NCBI RefSeq assembly: GCF_019703305.1
Contig: NZ_AP024814.1
Coordinates: 496,001 to 560,000 of the forward strand
Origin: Helicobacter sp. NHP19-003
GTDB taxonomy: Bacteria > Campylobacterota > Campylobacteria > Campylobacterales > Helicobacteraceae
Reading direction: 5' to 3'
Length of the DNA stretch: 64,000 nt
Shown: piece by piece, positions 47,287 through 57,390 of the stretch
Position numbering within the stretch: the first letter of the stretch is position 1
Layout of the letters: each line of letters begins with the position of its first letter
Made by a program: the position numbers and the translations under genes
The notes under the pieces: generated by a model
What the model saw: the letters and a program-made list of their open reading frames with translations, nothing else
Database searches by the model: none
What the model was told of the DNA's origin: nothing

Positions 47287-47397
47287 ATGTCAACAAACTC
47301 CACCAACCCCATCAATCCTTGCGCTCTTCAAGCCCTTAGCTTTCTTGATCGCTTATGGCAAGGAGTAGGGTTATTGAACCACTACAACAAGAGCTAG
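47287..47397 (+). other. Short reading frame of 36 codons, status uncertain
   Basis: Begins ATGTCAACAAACTCC and encodes MSTNSTNPINPCALQALSFLDRL then WQGVGLLNHYNKS, ending TAG. Composition is protein-like (amphipathic middle), and the same frame after the stop continues QQQDKIYKNY, suggesting the N-terminus of a truncated gene rather than a complete peptide. GAGAG precedes the ATG. No family recognised. Confidence 0.3.
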
Positions 47398-47743
47398 CAA
47401 CAACAAGACAAAATCTATAAAAACTATACATACAGGTTTTTATAGGTTTGTTTTTGCCACAAAAGCTTTAAATTTTGCAAAAATAGATGTTGCTCTTAGT
47501 GGGCTAGATTCCTGCCACATTAACGCTTAAAGCTACAAATTTTGCTTGTCTCCCCAAAACCAAGGAGCAAAAGCGGGGCTTTTGATGAGAGCGGACATGG
47601 TTAAAGCAAGAAGTAAAAATCCCAGCCTTGTAGAATTTTATAAGGTCGATGGGCTTTGATCGGTCTGTAAGAACGACTCGAGCTTGAGCGCGCTGCGGAC
47701 TAAAGTTAGCCTTAGTGTGGGGGGCGCAAGGTTTAAGTGAGGA

Positions 47744-48460
47744 TCACCAAGGGCACTCTAAGAACAAATCAAAGCCTGCCTTGTTGCGTAATTCTCTTTT
47801 GAAGTCTAAGTTAATCATCACTTCCTTGCTGTTGGCAAAGGTGTCGATGAGTTGCTTTCTAATCACAATCCTACAGCCCTGTGTATCGAACTCGTAGGGG
47901 ATTTTATCGATGGCGATTTCAAAGCGGGAGGGGGTTTTTTGTTGCAAAGCGTAGCGTTGATAAGGGGCGTTAATGTTGTGGTCTTTTTGCTTAGTTTGGG
48001 TGTACTCGTAGGTCTTGATGCGCCCTTCAATGTTGGTGATTTGGGTGGAGGAGTTGTTGAGTCTAAAGGTTTGGGTTTGTCTTTTGGTCAAAAAGACCTC
48101 GCCTTGCATGAACTTTTGGAGTTTATAGGAAAAAATGTCTAAATACAGCTTGCCATGCGATTCTTCAATGCCGACTTCCCGCCCACTCAAGGGGTAGTAG
48201 TTTTCTTGCGAGAACACCACTTTTTTAGATCCGCTTGTCTTTAATTTGACAATTTGCGTGGTTTTGGTTTGGGTTTGGGTGGGTGCGCTTGCCCTTGAAG
48301 TTTGTAAGTGGTTGTGGTTGACCGTGTTTGTGATGTCTTCTTTGTAGTTGAAGTTGTAGTTGATGGGGGCACCGCCATTTGGGGGTTGCCCGCACCCCAC
48401 AAACGCCCCCAAGCAACACGCTAAAAACAAGCCCCCCCTTTGCGCCCAAATCCGCTCCAT
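47744..48460 (-). CDS. Putative lipoprotein of unknown function
   Basis: 238 residues with a lipoprotein signal (LACCLGAFVGC, lipobox VGC at about 23), an Asn/Thr/Gln-rich segment (about 30-75) and a beta-rich C-terminal domain with charged tail; two cysteines near 198 and 236. It is divergent from der with about 200 bases between. I cannot assign a family. Anchored location and Helicobacter-like low-complexity linker suggest an envelope protein. Confidence 0.7.
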   Translation of the reverse strand: MERIWAQRGGLFLACCLGAFVGCGQPPNGGAPINYNFNYKEDITNTVNHNHLQTSRASAPTQTQTKTTQIVKLKTSGSKKVVFSQENYYPLSGREVGIEESHGKLYLDIFSYKLQKFMQGEVFLTKRQTQTFRLNNSSTQITNIEGRIKTYEYTQTKQKDHNINAPYQRYALQQKTPSRFEIAIDKIPYEFDTQGCRIVIRKQLIDTFANSKEVMINLDFKRELRNKAGFDLFLECPW

Positions 48461-48668
48461 AAAAACCCTTTTTACAGCGCTAAACCCCTACACCAGGGAT
48501 ACAAGCGTTCTTTAAGTCAAATGCTACTAATATCGCCCCATCTGGTGGGTTTTTAACCCCAAAGCAAACGAATATCCATTTTATCATAATTTGGATTGTA
48601 AAAAGGCGGGCTAGAAGCGATGAAAGGTTTACAAATCTGTTGACACTTGTAACAAGAGCAAGGGGGGC

Positions 48669-49988
48669 GTGGTGCTTAAGATTGCCATTTTAGGCATGCC
48701 TAATGTCGGCAAAAGCTCTTTGTTTAATTGTTTTTTAAAAAGCCGCAGTGCGATCACCTCCAACATTGCCGGAACCACTAGGGACATTAAAAAACAAACC
48801 TTTTTGCTCGCCGGGCATGGCGTTGAGCTGTGGGACACGGGGGGCTTTGACCCCGCCCACATTTTTGGGGACAAAATCGCGTCTTTGAACATGGAGGCAG
48901 TGCAAAGCTGTGATTTGGTGTTGTATGTCGTGGATGGCAAAGTCCCCCCCCAAGATGCCGACAAACAGCACATTTTGGGTGTCCAAAAGCAAAATTGCCC
49001 CTGCTTTTTGTTGATCAACAAGGTGGACAACGACACAGAAGCTTTGAGTGCCTATGAGTTTGCTAGTTTGGGCGTGCAAGACATGTTCTTTGTGTCGGCT
49101 AGCCACAATCGGGGATTAGACAAACTCACACAAGCCATTTTAAGGCATTTCAAGCTCAAGCCCCTCCAAGCCCCCCAAGTGCAAGAAACCCCTGAGAGAA
49201 TCCAAGTGGGCATCATCGGGCGTGTTAATGTCGGCAAAAGCTCCATTTTAAACGCTTTGGTGGCTAAGGAACGCGCGCTTGTGTCTAGCGTGGCGGGCAC
49301 GACCGTGGACCCCGTGGATGAAACCATAGCGCACAATGGGCAAGAAATTTGCTTTGTGGATACCGCCGGGTTGCGCCAAAGGGGCAAGATCGAAGGGTTA
49401 GAGAAGTTTGCGCTCGATCGCACCCGTAAAGTGCTAGAAAATGCCCACATTGCGCTCTTGATCCTAGATGCGAGCACACCCTTTGTGGATTTGGATGAAA
49501 AAATCGCGTCTTTGGCTGATGAGTTTCGTCTAGGTGTCGTGGTGGTGTTGAATAAATGGGACATACGGCATGCCAGCTTTGAGAACATTTTACAGACCTT
49601 CAAACACAAGTTTAAATTCTTGCAACACGCCCCCATCATCACGGCCAGTGCCGTTTCTAAACGCCACATTTTGCAAATCAAGGATAAAATTTTAGAAGTG
49701 CACCGCTACTTCACCATGCGTATCAGCACCAGCACCCTAAATAAGGTGATTGGTGAAGCGACCCAAAGACACCCCCTACCCAGCGATCACGGCAAGATTG
49801 TACGCATTTACTACAGCACACAATTTGCGTCTTGTCCGCCCCAAATCGCTTTGGTGATGAACCGCCCCAAAGCCTTGCATTTTAGCTACAAACGCTACTT
49901 AACCAACACCCTGCGGGCAAAATTTGGCTTTTTAGGCACGCCCATTATCTTGCTCGCTAAGGGCAAAGAAGACTCCATTAACCCATGA
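48669..49988 (+). CDS. der: Ribosome-assembly GTPase Der (EngA)
   Basis: Essential double-GTPase for 50S subunit maturation. 439 residues: first G domain with GMPNVGKSS near 8 and INKVDN, second with GRVNVGKSS near 183, DTAGLRQRG and LNKWD, then a KH-like C-terminal domain. Two G1 loops in one protein identify Der. Starts at GTG 48669. Its stop overlaps the following AAA gene (ATGA). HP0834 counterpart. Confidence 0.97.
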   Translation: MVLKIAILGMPNVGKSSLFNCFLKSRSAITSNIAGTTRDIKKQTFLLAGHGVELWDTGGFDPAHIFGDKIASLNMEAVQSCDLVLYVVDGKVPPQDADKQHILGVQKQNCPCFLLINKVDNDTEALSAYEFASLGVQDMFFVSASHNRGLDKLTQAILRHFKLKPLQAPQVQETPERIQVGIIGRVNVGKSSILNALVAKERALVSSVAGTTVDPVDETIAHNGQEICFVDTAGLRQRGKIEGLEKFALDRTRKVLENAHIALLILDASTPFVDLDEKIASLADEFRLGVVVVLNKWDIRHASFENILQTFKHKFKFLQHAPIITASAVSKRHILQIKDKILEVHRYFTMRISTSTLNKVIGEATQRHPLPSDHGKIVRIYYSTQFASCPPQIALVMNRPKALHFSYKRYLTNTLRAKFGFLGTPIILLAKGKEDSINP

Positions 49989-51730
49989 ACACCAGCTATT
50001 TCACTGACTTTATCCAAGCCAAAGACATTTGCCAAGCCCGCATTTTTTACGCCCTAAAGTGTAGCCCCAAAGAAGGGCGGATTTTGCAACATTTGGCCAC
50101 GCAATATTTAAAGGGGCAATGCGACATAGAAGTCGCCGACTTGCTCGAGACTTTATTTAAGGCAAAAGAAGACAAAGCCCTGCCCTATTTGTACCACATT
50201 AAAAATCTCTTAGATTTGGAGTGGGTGGTGCAAGAAAAGCGCGCCAGACGGCAAGAGATTTTGCTTTTAGAGTTGTTTGACAGCTCCATTGCCCTAAGCC
50301 CTAACTTCTTTAAGCTTGCCGAAAACGGGCACAACAAGCACCCCTTTTTAGAGATCACGCCCTACAGCGACCATTTAGACTACTTCAACGATTGGTTTTT
50401 AAAAATTGAGATTTTGCAAAAAATCCAAAAAGTGGGCTTAAGGGGGCGCTCCAAACTCCAAGAGGATTTGCGCCTTTTGGAGCATAAAATCCACGCCCGC
50501 ACCAAAGCCACGCAAAACCCCCTAGCCGTGCAAAAATTCTTAAACAAGCACCATTTAAGCCCCAAAGCGACCTTGCTTTTCTTTGCTTTGCTGAAAGACG
50601 CGTACAACAGCCGAGACTTTATCAAAGAGGACGACTCGCTAAGCCAGCACCAAAATTTATTGCAACTTCTAAGCGCCCATGGGGGCGACCTTGAAGAGAG
50701 TTCTTTTTTATTAAGCCCCGCAAGCCCCCTGATTAAAAAAAAGATTATGGACTATGAAGAGCTTTTAGACCCCTTTGAAAACGGGCTAGTGCGGCAATTC
50801 TTTTTACACGACATGGTGCTCGAGGCGATCACCACGCCCACGCCCCCACGCACGAACGCCACTTTAAAGCATATCCTTAAAGACAGCGACATTTTTGAAG
50901 CTCTTGAGCCTAAAGAGGGCTTAGAGGCGGTGGTTTTAAGCCAAAAGACCAAAGAAACCCTAGAGATTTTGCTCAAACAAATGGACCCTAAAATGCAACA
51001 ACGGCTAAGAGATTGGGGGCTTGAGAAAAAGAACCACAAGGACATTGATGCCAAGATCATCTTTTATGGACCACCGGGCACGGGCAAGACCATGAGCGCG
51101 CTAGCCCTTGCCAAGAGCCTGAAAAAGGAAGTCTTGGGCTTTGATTGCTCCAAGATTTTATCCATGTATGTGGGCGAGTCGGAGAAAAATGTGCGTAAAA
51201 TCTTTGACGATTACCAAAAAATCGCCAAACAATGCAAGAACCCCCCCATTTTATTTTTAGACGAAGCCGACCAATTCTTAAGCACCCGCACGACCGCCAG
51301 CAGTGGGGCGGACAAAATGCACAACCAAATGCAAAATATCTTTTTGCACCAAATTGAAAAGTTTGAAGGCGTGTTGATTGCGACCACGAATTTATTAGAA
51401 ACCCTAGATGCCGCCTTCTCCCGCCGTTTCAATCATAAGATAGAGTTTAGACTCCCCACTTTCGAGCAAAGGGTGCAATTATGGGAGAAGTATTTACCCA
51501 AAAACGCCCCCTACGCCCCCCCAGAGGACGCTAAGAGTCTTGCCAAACAACTTGCCAAGCACGCCCTAAGTGGGGGGCAAATCGCTTTGGTGGTGAAAAA
51601 CACCGCCTATAAAGTCGCCACCTACAAAGACCCCCTTTTTAGGCTAGAGGACTTTGCCAGCGAAATCGCTAAAGAGAAACAAGGGAGCTTTGGCACGGCC
51701 AAAAATATCGGCTTTGGAGTGGGGCTGTGA
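49985..51730 (+). CDS. AAA+ ATPase of unknown role
   Basis: 581 residues. Residues 1-340 are helical and unassigned; the AAA+ domain follows with Walker [11 protein letters not shown] near 357-366, Walker [12 protein letters not shown] near 420, sensor 1 [10 protein letters not shown] and arginine-finger [13 protein letters not shown]. It resembles the ClpX/FtsH/spastin-like AAA group without a protease domain, so a substrate-remodelling role is possible. Coupled on both sides (overlaps der and recN by a few bases), so it shares an operon with ribosome-assembly and repair genes. Confidence 0.75.
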   Translation: MNTSYFTDFIQAKDICQARIFYALKCSPKEGRILQHLATQYLKGQCDIEVADLLETLFKAKEDKALPYLYHIKNLLDLEWVVQEKRARRQEILLLELFDSSIALSPNFFKLAENGHNKHPFLEITPYSDHLDYFNDWFLKIEILQKIQKVGLRGRSKLQEDLRLLEHKIHARTKATQNPLAVQKFLNKHHLSPKATLLFFALLKDAYNSRDFIKEDDSLSQHQNLLQLLSAHGGDLEESSFLLSPASPLIKKKIMDYEELLDPFENGLVRQFFLHDMVLEAITTPTPPRTNATLKHILKDSDIFEALEPKEGLEAVVLSQKTKETLEILLKQMDPKMQQRLRDWGLEKKNHKDIDAKIIFYGPPGTGKTMSALALAKSLKKEVLGFDCSKILSMYVGESEKNVRKIFDDYQKIAKQCKNPPILFLDEADQFLSTRTTASSGADKMHNQMQNIFLHQIEKFEGVLIATTNLLETLDAAFSRRFNHKIEFRLPTFEQRVQLWEKYLPKNAPYAPPEDAKSLAKQLAKHALSGGQIALVVKNTAYKVATYKDPLFRLEDFASEIAKEKQGSFGTAKNIGFGVGL

Positions 51731-53196
51731 TTGAGAGTTTAGAGATATTAGGCGGGCTTGTCTTTGCGAAGGCCAAGCTAGACTTTAGCCCCCGTTTGAA
51801 TGTGATCAGTGGGGCGAGTGGGAGCGGTAAAAGCGTGCTCGTGGGGACGATTTTAGCCAGCGTGGGGCTTAGACCCCTACAAGCCAAAAGCGTAAAAGCT
51901 AAGTGGCAATTAGGCAAAATCCACGCCACAAAGGACAAAAAGAGCCTTTACACTTTAAACGGCAAGCCCATGACAAAAAAGAGCTTGCAAGAGAGTTTTG
52001 CCCCCCTCATCTTGCACATCTCCAGCTATAAACAAGCCCAAGAATTGCAACCGCATTTTCTTTTAAGCCTGCTTGATAGCTATGCCCCCCTAGAGTTGCT
52101 CGAGAGTTTTAAAACCGCCTTTGCACGCTTCCAGCAAGCCAAAGCCAAATTAGAAACCTTGCAAGCCCAGAGCACGCAATTAGACTTGCAAGCCGAAATG
52201 GCGCGTTTTGAGCTGTCTAAATTACAGGCTTTGGATTTGAGCGAGGGGGCGTATGAAAGGCTGTTAGAGCGTAAAAAAGCGCACCAAATGCAAGAAAAAC
52301 AAGGCGTTGAAGTGAAAGCCGCCCTAGAGGCTCTAGAGCATGCCGCTAAAATCACCAAAGCCCTGCCCGAGCAAAAAGCCCTAGCCTTAAAGCAAGCCCT
52401 AGACGAAGCACAAGATTTTTTACTAGACCAAGAGCGTGCCCTAGAAGAGTTAGAAGCTCTAGACATTGAAGCCTTGCTCGATGAAATCAGCCGTCTAGGG
52501 GGTGTGGTGAAAAAATACGGGAGTTTAACGCAAGCCAGAGAAAGATTAGAGCAACTACAGGCAAGTTGCAAGGATTACAGCCAGCAAGCGGAGTTGTTGC
52601 AAGCAAGCCAACAAAATTGCACCAAATTAGAGCAAGAGAGTCTGCGTTTAGCCCTGCAAATTAAAGAGCAAAGGCAGGCGCATTTAGCGCAAATGCAAGC
52701 GGATTTACAAAGCTACACCCAAAGATTGCTTTTAAAGCCCCCCGTGTTAAAGTTGCAAGCCACGCCCTTAAGTGCCAGTGGCTTAGAGATCTTAGAGTTA
52801 CAATTAGGCAGTGCCAAGAGTGCAAATATCAGTGCGGGTGAGTACAACCGCTTGCGTTTAAGCCTGCTGGCTCTAAAGGCAAGCAAAAGGGCACAAGGGG
52901 GGCAAACCATCTTTGTTGATGAGCTAGACACGAATTTAAGCGGACAAGAGAGCGCGTGCGTCGCCCAGATTTTAAAAGAGCTAAGTTGGCATTACCAAAT
53001 CATCGCCATCTCGCACGCCCCCCACTTGCCCGCCCTAGCCGACAAACATTTTTTGGTCTATCCCCACCACAAAGAAACTTGCGTCAAACCCCTAAGCAAA
53101 GAAGAACAGACCTTAGAAATCGCCCGTATGGTGGATGCCAACTTAGGCAAGGAAGCCATCGCTTATGCCAAAATGAAGTTAAAGCCAAGGCCTTGA
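51727..53196 (+). CDS. recN: DNA repair ATPase RecN
   Basis: SMC-like protein for double-strand break repair (HP1393 counterpart), 489 residues. N-terminal half-ATPase with Walker A SGASGSGKS near 30, long Leu/Gln/Glu-rich coiled coil (about 120-335), then C-terminal Walker B IFVDELDTNLSGQES near 398 and HAPHLPALADKH. GTG start overlaps the previous stop (GTGA). Slightly shorter than H. pylori RecN but both ATPase halves are present. Confidence 0.9.
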   Translation: MIESLEILGGLVFAKAKLDFSPRLNVISGASGSGKSVLVGTILASVGLRPLQAKSVKAKWQLGKIHATKDKKSLYTLNGKPMTKKSLQESFAPLILHISSYKQAQELQPHFLLSLLDSYAPLELLESFKTAFARFQQAKAKLETLQAQSTQLDLQAEMARFELSKLQALDLSEGAYERLLERKKAHQMQEKQGVEVKAALEALEHAAKITKALPEQKALALKQALDEAQDFLLDQERALEELEALDIEALLDEISRLGGVVKKYGSLTQARERLEQLQASCKDYSQQAELLQASQQNCTKLEQESLRLALQIKEQRQAHLAQMQADLQSYTQRLLLKPPVLKLQATPLSASGLEILELQLGSAKSANISAGEYNRLRLSLLALKASKRAQGGQTIFVDELDTNLSGQESACVAQILKELSWHYQIIAISHAPHLPALADKHFLVYPHHKETCVKPLSKEEQTLEIARMVDANLGKEAIAYAKMKLKPRP

Positions 53197-54517
53197 TCTC
53201 TTACGCCCTTTTAAACGCCTTTGTTAAACTTCTAAAAGAGCAATCTAAAATCACCATCCGCCACGCCAAACAAACCCTAAGCCTAGACACCCCCAACTAC
53301 CCCTTTAAAGCGTGCATGCAAAAGGGCACCAGCCACATTTACCTAGACCCCACGCCCTTAGAGCTGTCTAAAACCCCCTTTAACCTTGCCTTAGAACGCT
53401 ATGCCAGCAATGCCAAAATCCTAGATTGCTTTTTGGAAAACGAAGACCGCATTTTAAAGATTGTCCTCGAGTGCGCCACCAGCTATAAAAAAGTCCAAAG
53501 TGTGTTGCATTTAGAATTTACGGGCAAGCACAGCAACGCCATTTTGCTAGATGGCCAAGGCTTAGTGCTCGAAGCCTTGCGTTTTGTGTCTTTAGAGCAA
53601 AGTGTCCGCCCCGCTCAAAAACGCCCCGCTAGCCCCCTAGAAAAGCCCCCTTTAAACGCTCCCCACAAGAGAGCCTAGACACCCCCGCACTGCTACAAGC
53701 CTTGCAAGAGCTACACGCCAGCACCACAAACAAGCAACTAGAAAACCAAAGGGCGAGCCTAAAAACCGCGTGGCTTAAGAAACAAGAGAGCCTACAAGCC
53801 ATTTTAAAGGGTTTGTCTAGCCCCAAAGAGTTAGAAAATTTGAGCCACACCAAGCAACGCCAAGCATCTTTAATTTTGTGCCACTTGCACGAGCTAGAGC
53901 CTAAAAGCTTGTATCAAGGCGTGCTGTGTTTAGAAAACGAGCAAATCCCCCTCCCCAAAAACGCCAGAAGTCTCAGCGATGCGGCCAATAAACTTTTTAA
54001 AGAAGCCAAGAAATGCCAGCAAAGGGCTTTGCACATCGCCCTACAACAAGAGAATTTAGAGTCCAAAATCGCCTTTTTGCAAGCCAAAATCGCTCTGTTG
54101 CCCCAAAGCAATTTAGAGGATTTAAAAGTGCTCACACCCAGCAAACAGAGCAAACATAAAAAACCCAGCGTGTGGGAAAGCTTTGAGATTGAGGGGGTGC
54201 GTGTGGGGATTGGACGCAATGAAAACGAAAACCGCGCCTTGTTAAAATCGGGGCGCAGTGGCGACACTTGGGCGCATATCAAGGACAAGCCCAGCGCGCA
54301 TATGTTGCTTTTCACCCACCCTAACCGCCCCTCAGCTAGCCTACTTCAAAAGGCGTGCCACTTGCTCGCCAAACTCGCCTACGCCAACGAGAGCCAGCAA
54401 GCCCTAAAAGTGGCGATCGACTACACACAAAAAAAGCATGTCAAATTCGCCCAAAAAGGGGGCAACAAAGCCTTCGTTACCTACACGCACTTTTCTAGTT
54501 TGGTGATCGCCCTTTAG
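53193..54517 (+). pseudogene. NFACT/RqcH-type (FbpA) protein, split by a frameshift
   Basis: HP1392 position, after recN as in H. pylori. TTG start at 53193 overlaps the recN stop. First part (to 53678): NFACT-N-like, ISYALLNAFVKLLKEQSKITIRHAKQTL and HLEFTGKHSNAILLD. Second part in another frame, from PFKRSPQESLDTPALLQALQELH to 54517: coiled coil and NFACT-R domain VGIGRNENENRALLKSGRSGDTWAHIKDKPSAHMLLF. One extra C in the C5 run at 53646-53650 joins the frames. Homologues bind stalled 50S subunits and add Ala tails (RqcH) or bind fibronectin; only one base separates this gene from intact. Confidence 0.82.
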
Positions 54518-55596
54518 GACACAAAGGGCATGATCAGAGTTTTAAACCCGTCCTTTTCAACCAAAAAGGGGTCGGTGCTTTGGTTTAAAGACAGCTCAAA
54601 AGTGGGGGTGTTGAGGGCGTTGATCGCATCGAGCAAATGGCGGGCATGCACTTGCAATTCAAAACCTTCTAAGGGGGTTTTGGCTTCTATGGAAGTGCTG
54701 GCAAAACTCGGACTTTCGTTTTCTAAGGATTCAAACTCTATGCGCTCAGGGTAGAAAATGATCTTGGTCGTAGGGCTGAGCGCGCTTGTGATTTGGATCG
54801 CCTCTTTGAAGTTTTGGGCTTCTAAATCAAAGGTGTGGGCGAATTGTTTGGGGAAAATCGCCTCATAGTTTGGGTATTTACCCCCAATGAGCTTAGAGTA
54901 AAGCAACATTTCCTCGTTTTTAAAGAAAAGCATGCTCGGGTCTTTGGGCTCATAAAACATGTCAAAGTCGTTTTCAAAAAGTTTGCTGATTTCAAGCATC
55001 GCGCGCTTTGGCAAAATATACTCAGTCATCAGGGCTTGCTCGGGGATATTGTCGGCATCCATTTGCACCAAAGACAAACGCCTTGTGTCTGTGGCGGCTA
55101 GCTCTAGGCGATCTTTGAGCACCATCAACACCCCCCCAAATTCGTATTTAGAGGCGTTTGTTTTGATCACATGCACTAATTTTTTAAAATGCTCGCCCAA
55201 AGTGGTGTCGCTAAAGTGCAAAAAGGGCAAGTTGTCGTGGCTAGGAAACGCCGGGAAGTCGTTGCGGTCAAACAAGGGGAGCTTGAATTTAGAGCGTTTA
55301 AAGCGCACATGCACAAAGTCGGCATCGGCTTCTAAAGACAAATCCCCATTTTCTAGCTTTGAGGCGATGTCTAAAAAGTGTTTGGCGTTGAAAGTCGCGC
55401 TCCCTTCTTGAACAATGTCTGCCTCTAGATGTAAGCAAAGTCCCATTTCTAAATCATTGGCTTCTAAACGCAATCCCCCATTTTTGGCTTCTAGGCAGAC
55501 ATGGGAGGCAATGTTGGCGAGGTCTTTGCGGTCGGTAAACGCCACTAAATGTTGCAATGCCCTTTCTAAACGGGTCTTGTCAATGGTGAGTTGCAT
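54514..55596 (-). CDS. dnaN: DNA polymerase III sliding clamp (beta subunit)
   Basis: 360-residue ring-forming clamp; MQLTIDKTRLERAL, then three clamp domains with ATDTRRLSL in the second and a C-terminal FLVEKDGFKTLIMPFVS. ATG 55596 chosen because the upstream in-frame codons read MIYATIAPFQIKDI, unlike any clamp N-terminus. It is not beside dnaA or gyrB here. Ends overlap the convergent NFACT gene by three bases. Confidence 0.96.
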   Translation of the reverse strand: MQLTIDKTRLERALQHLVAFTDRKDLANIASHVCLEAKNGGLRLEANDLEMGLCLHLEADIVQEGSATFNAKHFLDIASKLENGDLSLEADADFVHVRFKRSKFKLPLFDRNDFPAFPSHDNLPFLHFSDTTLGEHFKKLVHVIKTNASKYEFGGVLMVLKDRLELAATDTRRLSLVQMDADNIPEQALMTEYILPKRAMLEISKLFENDFDMFYEPKDPSMLFFKNEEMLLYSKLIGGKYPNYEAIFPKQFAHTFDLEAQNFKEAIQITSALSPTTKIIFYPERIEFESLENESPSFASTSIEAKTPLEGFELQVHARHLLDAINALNTPTFELSLNQSTDPFLVEKDGFKTLIMPFVS

Positions 55597-55642
55597 CAAA
55601 ATATCCTTTATCTGAAAGGGGGCTATTGTAGCATAGATCACT

Positions 55643-55939
55643 TTAGGGCTGTGCTAACTTCTGCGCTTGCAAAGCGTGGTCGCAATTCACCCGAAAAGAG
55701 TTTGTGATGGTGTTGATTCTGGCGGTTGAGGTGAATGCTTCGTGGCAATGCCTTAGCGTGCGTAGGCGGGCTTTAGGGTGCTTTAAAAAATGCTCTACGG
55801 AGCGCACAAAGTCAAAGTGAAACTCCATAGGGGCTAGCCGTTCGCTAGCTGTGCCCTCGCAATTTGAGCTGCAATATCCACTTTGGGCATTTAAAGTGCT
55901 AAATAAGCCTAAAAAGAGCCAAATGTAAAGTTTTTGCAT
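55643..55939 (-). CDS. Small exported cysteine-containing protein
   Basis: 98 residues: signal peptide (MQKLYIWLFLGLFSTLNA), mature part with four cysteines (GYCSSNCEG near 22-27, then one near 64 and one near 85), suggesting two disulfides. No family recognised. It lies 16 bases after the ABC permease gene and before dnaN on the same strand, so it probably ends the OMP-ABC cluster. Confidence 0.68.
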   Translation of the reverse strand: MQKLYIWLFLGLFSTLNAQSGYCSSNCEGTASERLAPMEFHFDFVRSVEHFLKHPKARLRTLRHCHEAFTSTARINTITNSFRVNCDHALQAQKLAQP

Positions 55940-55955
55940 ATGTTGCCTTTCTTTT

Positions 55956-56711
55956 TTATTCTAATGCAAGTTTATGCACCAACAACCAACGGGTGATGGC
56001 GTATAAAACCCCTGCCTTGAAAAACTCCAGCCCTAAGAAAAGAGCACTCGTACCCGTGTCTAAAAAAAAGTAATTGGCGTAAAAGGCTAAATAACTGTCT
56101 TGCAAAATCGCATTTTTGGGGCTTAAAAAGATTTGTTGCAAGATTTGCGATGGCAAGGACAGCCCAAAGCTGATTCCTACAAAGAACACCAGCCCCGTGA
56201 GTTTGGGGAAGCGTTTAAACCGCCCAATGTTCAACAAGGCCAGCACCAAGAGCAATTTTAAATACAAGAGCAAACAAAAGAGCAAGAACAGCCCCAAAGC
56301 GTTTAAAACATAGGGCAAGCCCTCAGGACTTAGGTCGCTCAAGGACGGGGCTTTGGTGTGGCATAAATAAGAGAGGAACAGGGCCACAAAAAAGCCTAAA
56401 ATGCTTAAAAGTACCCATGTCAAATTGATGGCAATCTTTGCCCACAAAATCGCGTCTATGCTTAAGGGCAGGCTAAAGGTGAAGTAGCCTTCAGTCCCAA
56501 AGAGCTTTTGTTGGGTGGAGCGCATGGCGGCGGCAAAAATCAACACAAGCAAAACCCCACTGCCTAAGAATAAAAAGAAGTTTGCTATCAAGAAAACCAA
56601 GACATTGCCTTCTTTTTGGCTCAAAAACACCCAGCAAAAGATCAAGAATACTTGCGTCCCCACTATGGGGGCGTAGTTCTCTAAAAAGTCGTGCTTAAAG
56701 ATTTTAAACAT
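55956..56711 (-). CDS. ABC transporter permease subunit
   Basis: 251-residue protein with six hydrophobic segments (about 15-32, 40-62, 90-112, 135-162, 170-190, 222-242), as in ABC-2 type permeases that work with a separate ATPase. Its start overlaps the end of the ATPase gene by eight bases. Substrate unknown. Confidence 0.8.
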   Translation of the reverse strand: MFKIFKHDFLENYAPIVGTQVFLIFCWVFLSQKEGNVLVFLIANFFLFLGSGVLLVLIFAAAMRSTQQKLFGTEGYFTFSLPLSIDAILWAKIAINLTWVLLSILGFFVALFLSYLCHTKAPSLSDLSPEGLPYVLNALGLFLLFCLLLYLKLLLVLALLNIGRFKRFPKLTGLVFFVGISFGLSLPSQILQQIFLSPKNAILQDSYLAFYANYFFLDTGTSALFLGLEFFKAGVLYAITRWLLVHKLALE

Positions 56712-57390
56712 GCATTAAATCCTTATACGCCTGCTCCACGCTGCCATGTCTATTTTTAAGCGTGGCGGTGTCTTCAAAGGCAACTAACCCCCCATTTTGC
56801 AAAAACAACGCCTTGTCTAGGCACTCCTGTATGTCGTGTACCAAATGTGTGGCGATTAAAATTGCGCTCTCTTGCTCCCTTTCGTGCATGATGAGGTCTA
56901 AAATCTCTTGCCGCCCGAGTGGGTCGATCCCCCCAAAAGGTTCATCGAACAAAAAAAGTTGCGCCCTGCGACTCAAGGTTAAAATGAGTTGCAAGCGTTC
57001 TTTTTGCCCCTTTGAGAGGGATTTAAGGGGTAGGTCTTGGGGGAGTTTAAAACTCTCTATCAGCTTGAGCGCCTTATCCTTGTCAAAGTCGCTGAAGAAG
57101 TCGGCGCATAAATGCAAGAGATTGTTGGCGGTGTGGCTAGGCGGATAAATGGGGTGGTCTGGGCAGTAGGCGGTGATTTTCTTGCTCTCTAGTCCGATGG
57201 GCAGCCCGTGTAAGCGCACCTCTCCCCCATGCTCTCTTAAAAGCCCAGCTAAAATCTTCAACAACGAGCTTTTGCCCGCCCCATTAGCCCCCAAAAGCCC
57301 TACAATCTGCCCGCTTTCAAGGCTGAAATTTATGCCATGCAGCACAACCTTAGAGCCATAGTGTTTACTCAAGTTCTCAACGACTAGCAT
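56704..57390 (-). CDS. ABC transporter ATP-binding protein
   Basis: 228 residues: Walker A GLLGANGAGKSS, Q-loop-like segment ITAYCPDHPIYPP, signature-like LSKGQKERLQL, Walker B LFLFDEPFGGIDPLG and switch ATH. The LSKGQ signature is typical of ABC-2 export/multidrug systems. ATG 57390 gives MLVVENLSKHYGS; the frame extends further upstream but into the OMP gene. Overlaps the OMP stop by one base and the permease start by eight. Confidence 0.88.
   Translation of the reverse strand: MLVVENLSKHYGSKVVLHGINFSLESGQIVGLLGANGAGKSSLLKILAGLLREHGGEVRLHGLPIGLESKKITAYCPDHPIYPPSHTANNLLHLCADFFSDFDKDKALKLIESFKLPQDLPLKSLSKGQKERLQLILTLSRRAQLFLFDEPFGGIDPLGRQEILDLIMHEREQESAILIATHLVHDIQECLDKALFLQNGGLVAFEDTATLKNRHGSVEQAYKDLMHV

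Larger units (their letters stand above)
47042..47743. other. 700-base region without a convincing protein gene
   Basis: Between the tRNA cluster and a minus-strand lipoprotein gene. It contains a run of stem-loops (47085-47228), a 36-codon reading frame (47287-47397), an AT-rich part (47400-47480) and a 42-codon open stretch (47531-47659) reading NQGAKAGLLMRADMVKARSKNPSLVEFYKVDGL. It looks like a composite of mobile-element and gene remnants beside a tRNA cluster, a common insertion site. Confidence 0.7.

Noticed and set aside
49052-49681. 209-codon frame opposite der
   Set aside because: Antisense to the conserved G domains of Der; Ser/Cys/Trp-rich composition typical of shadow frames.
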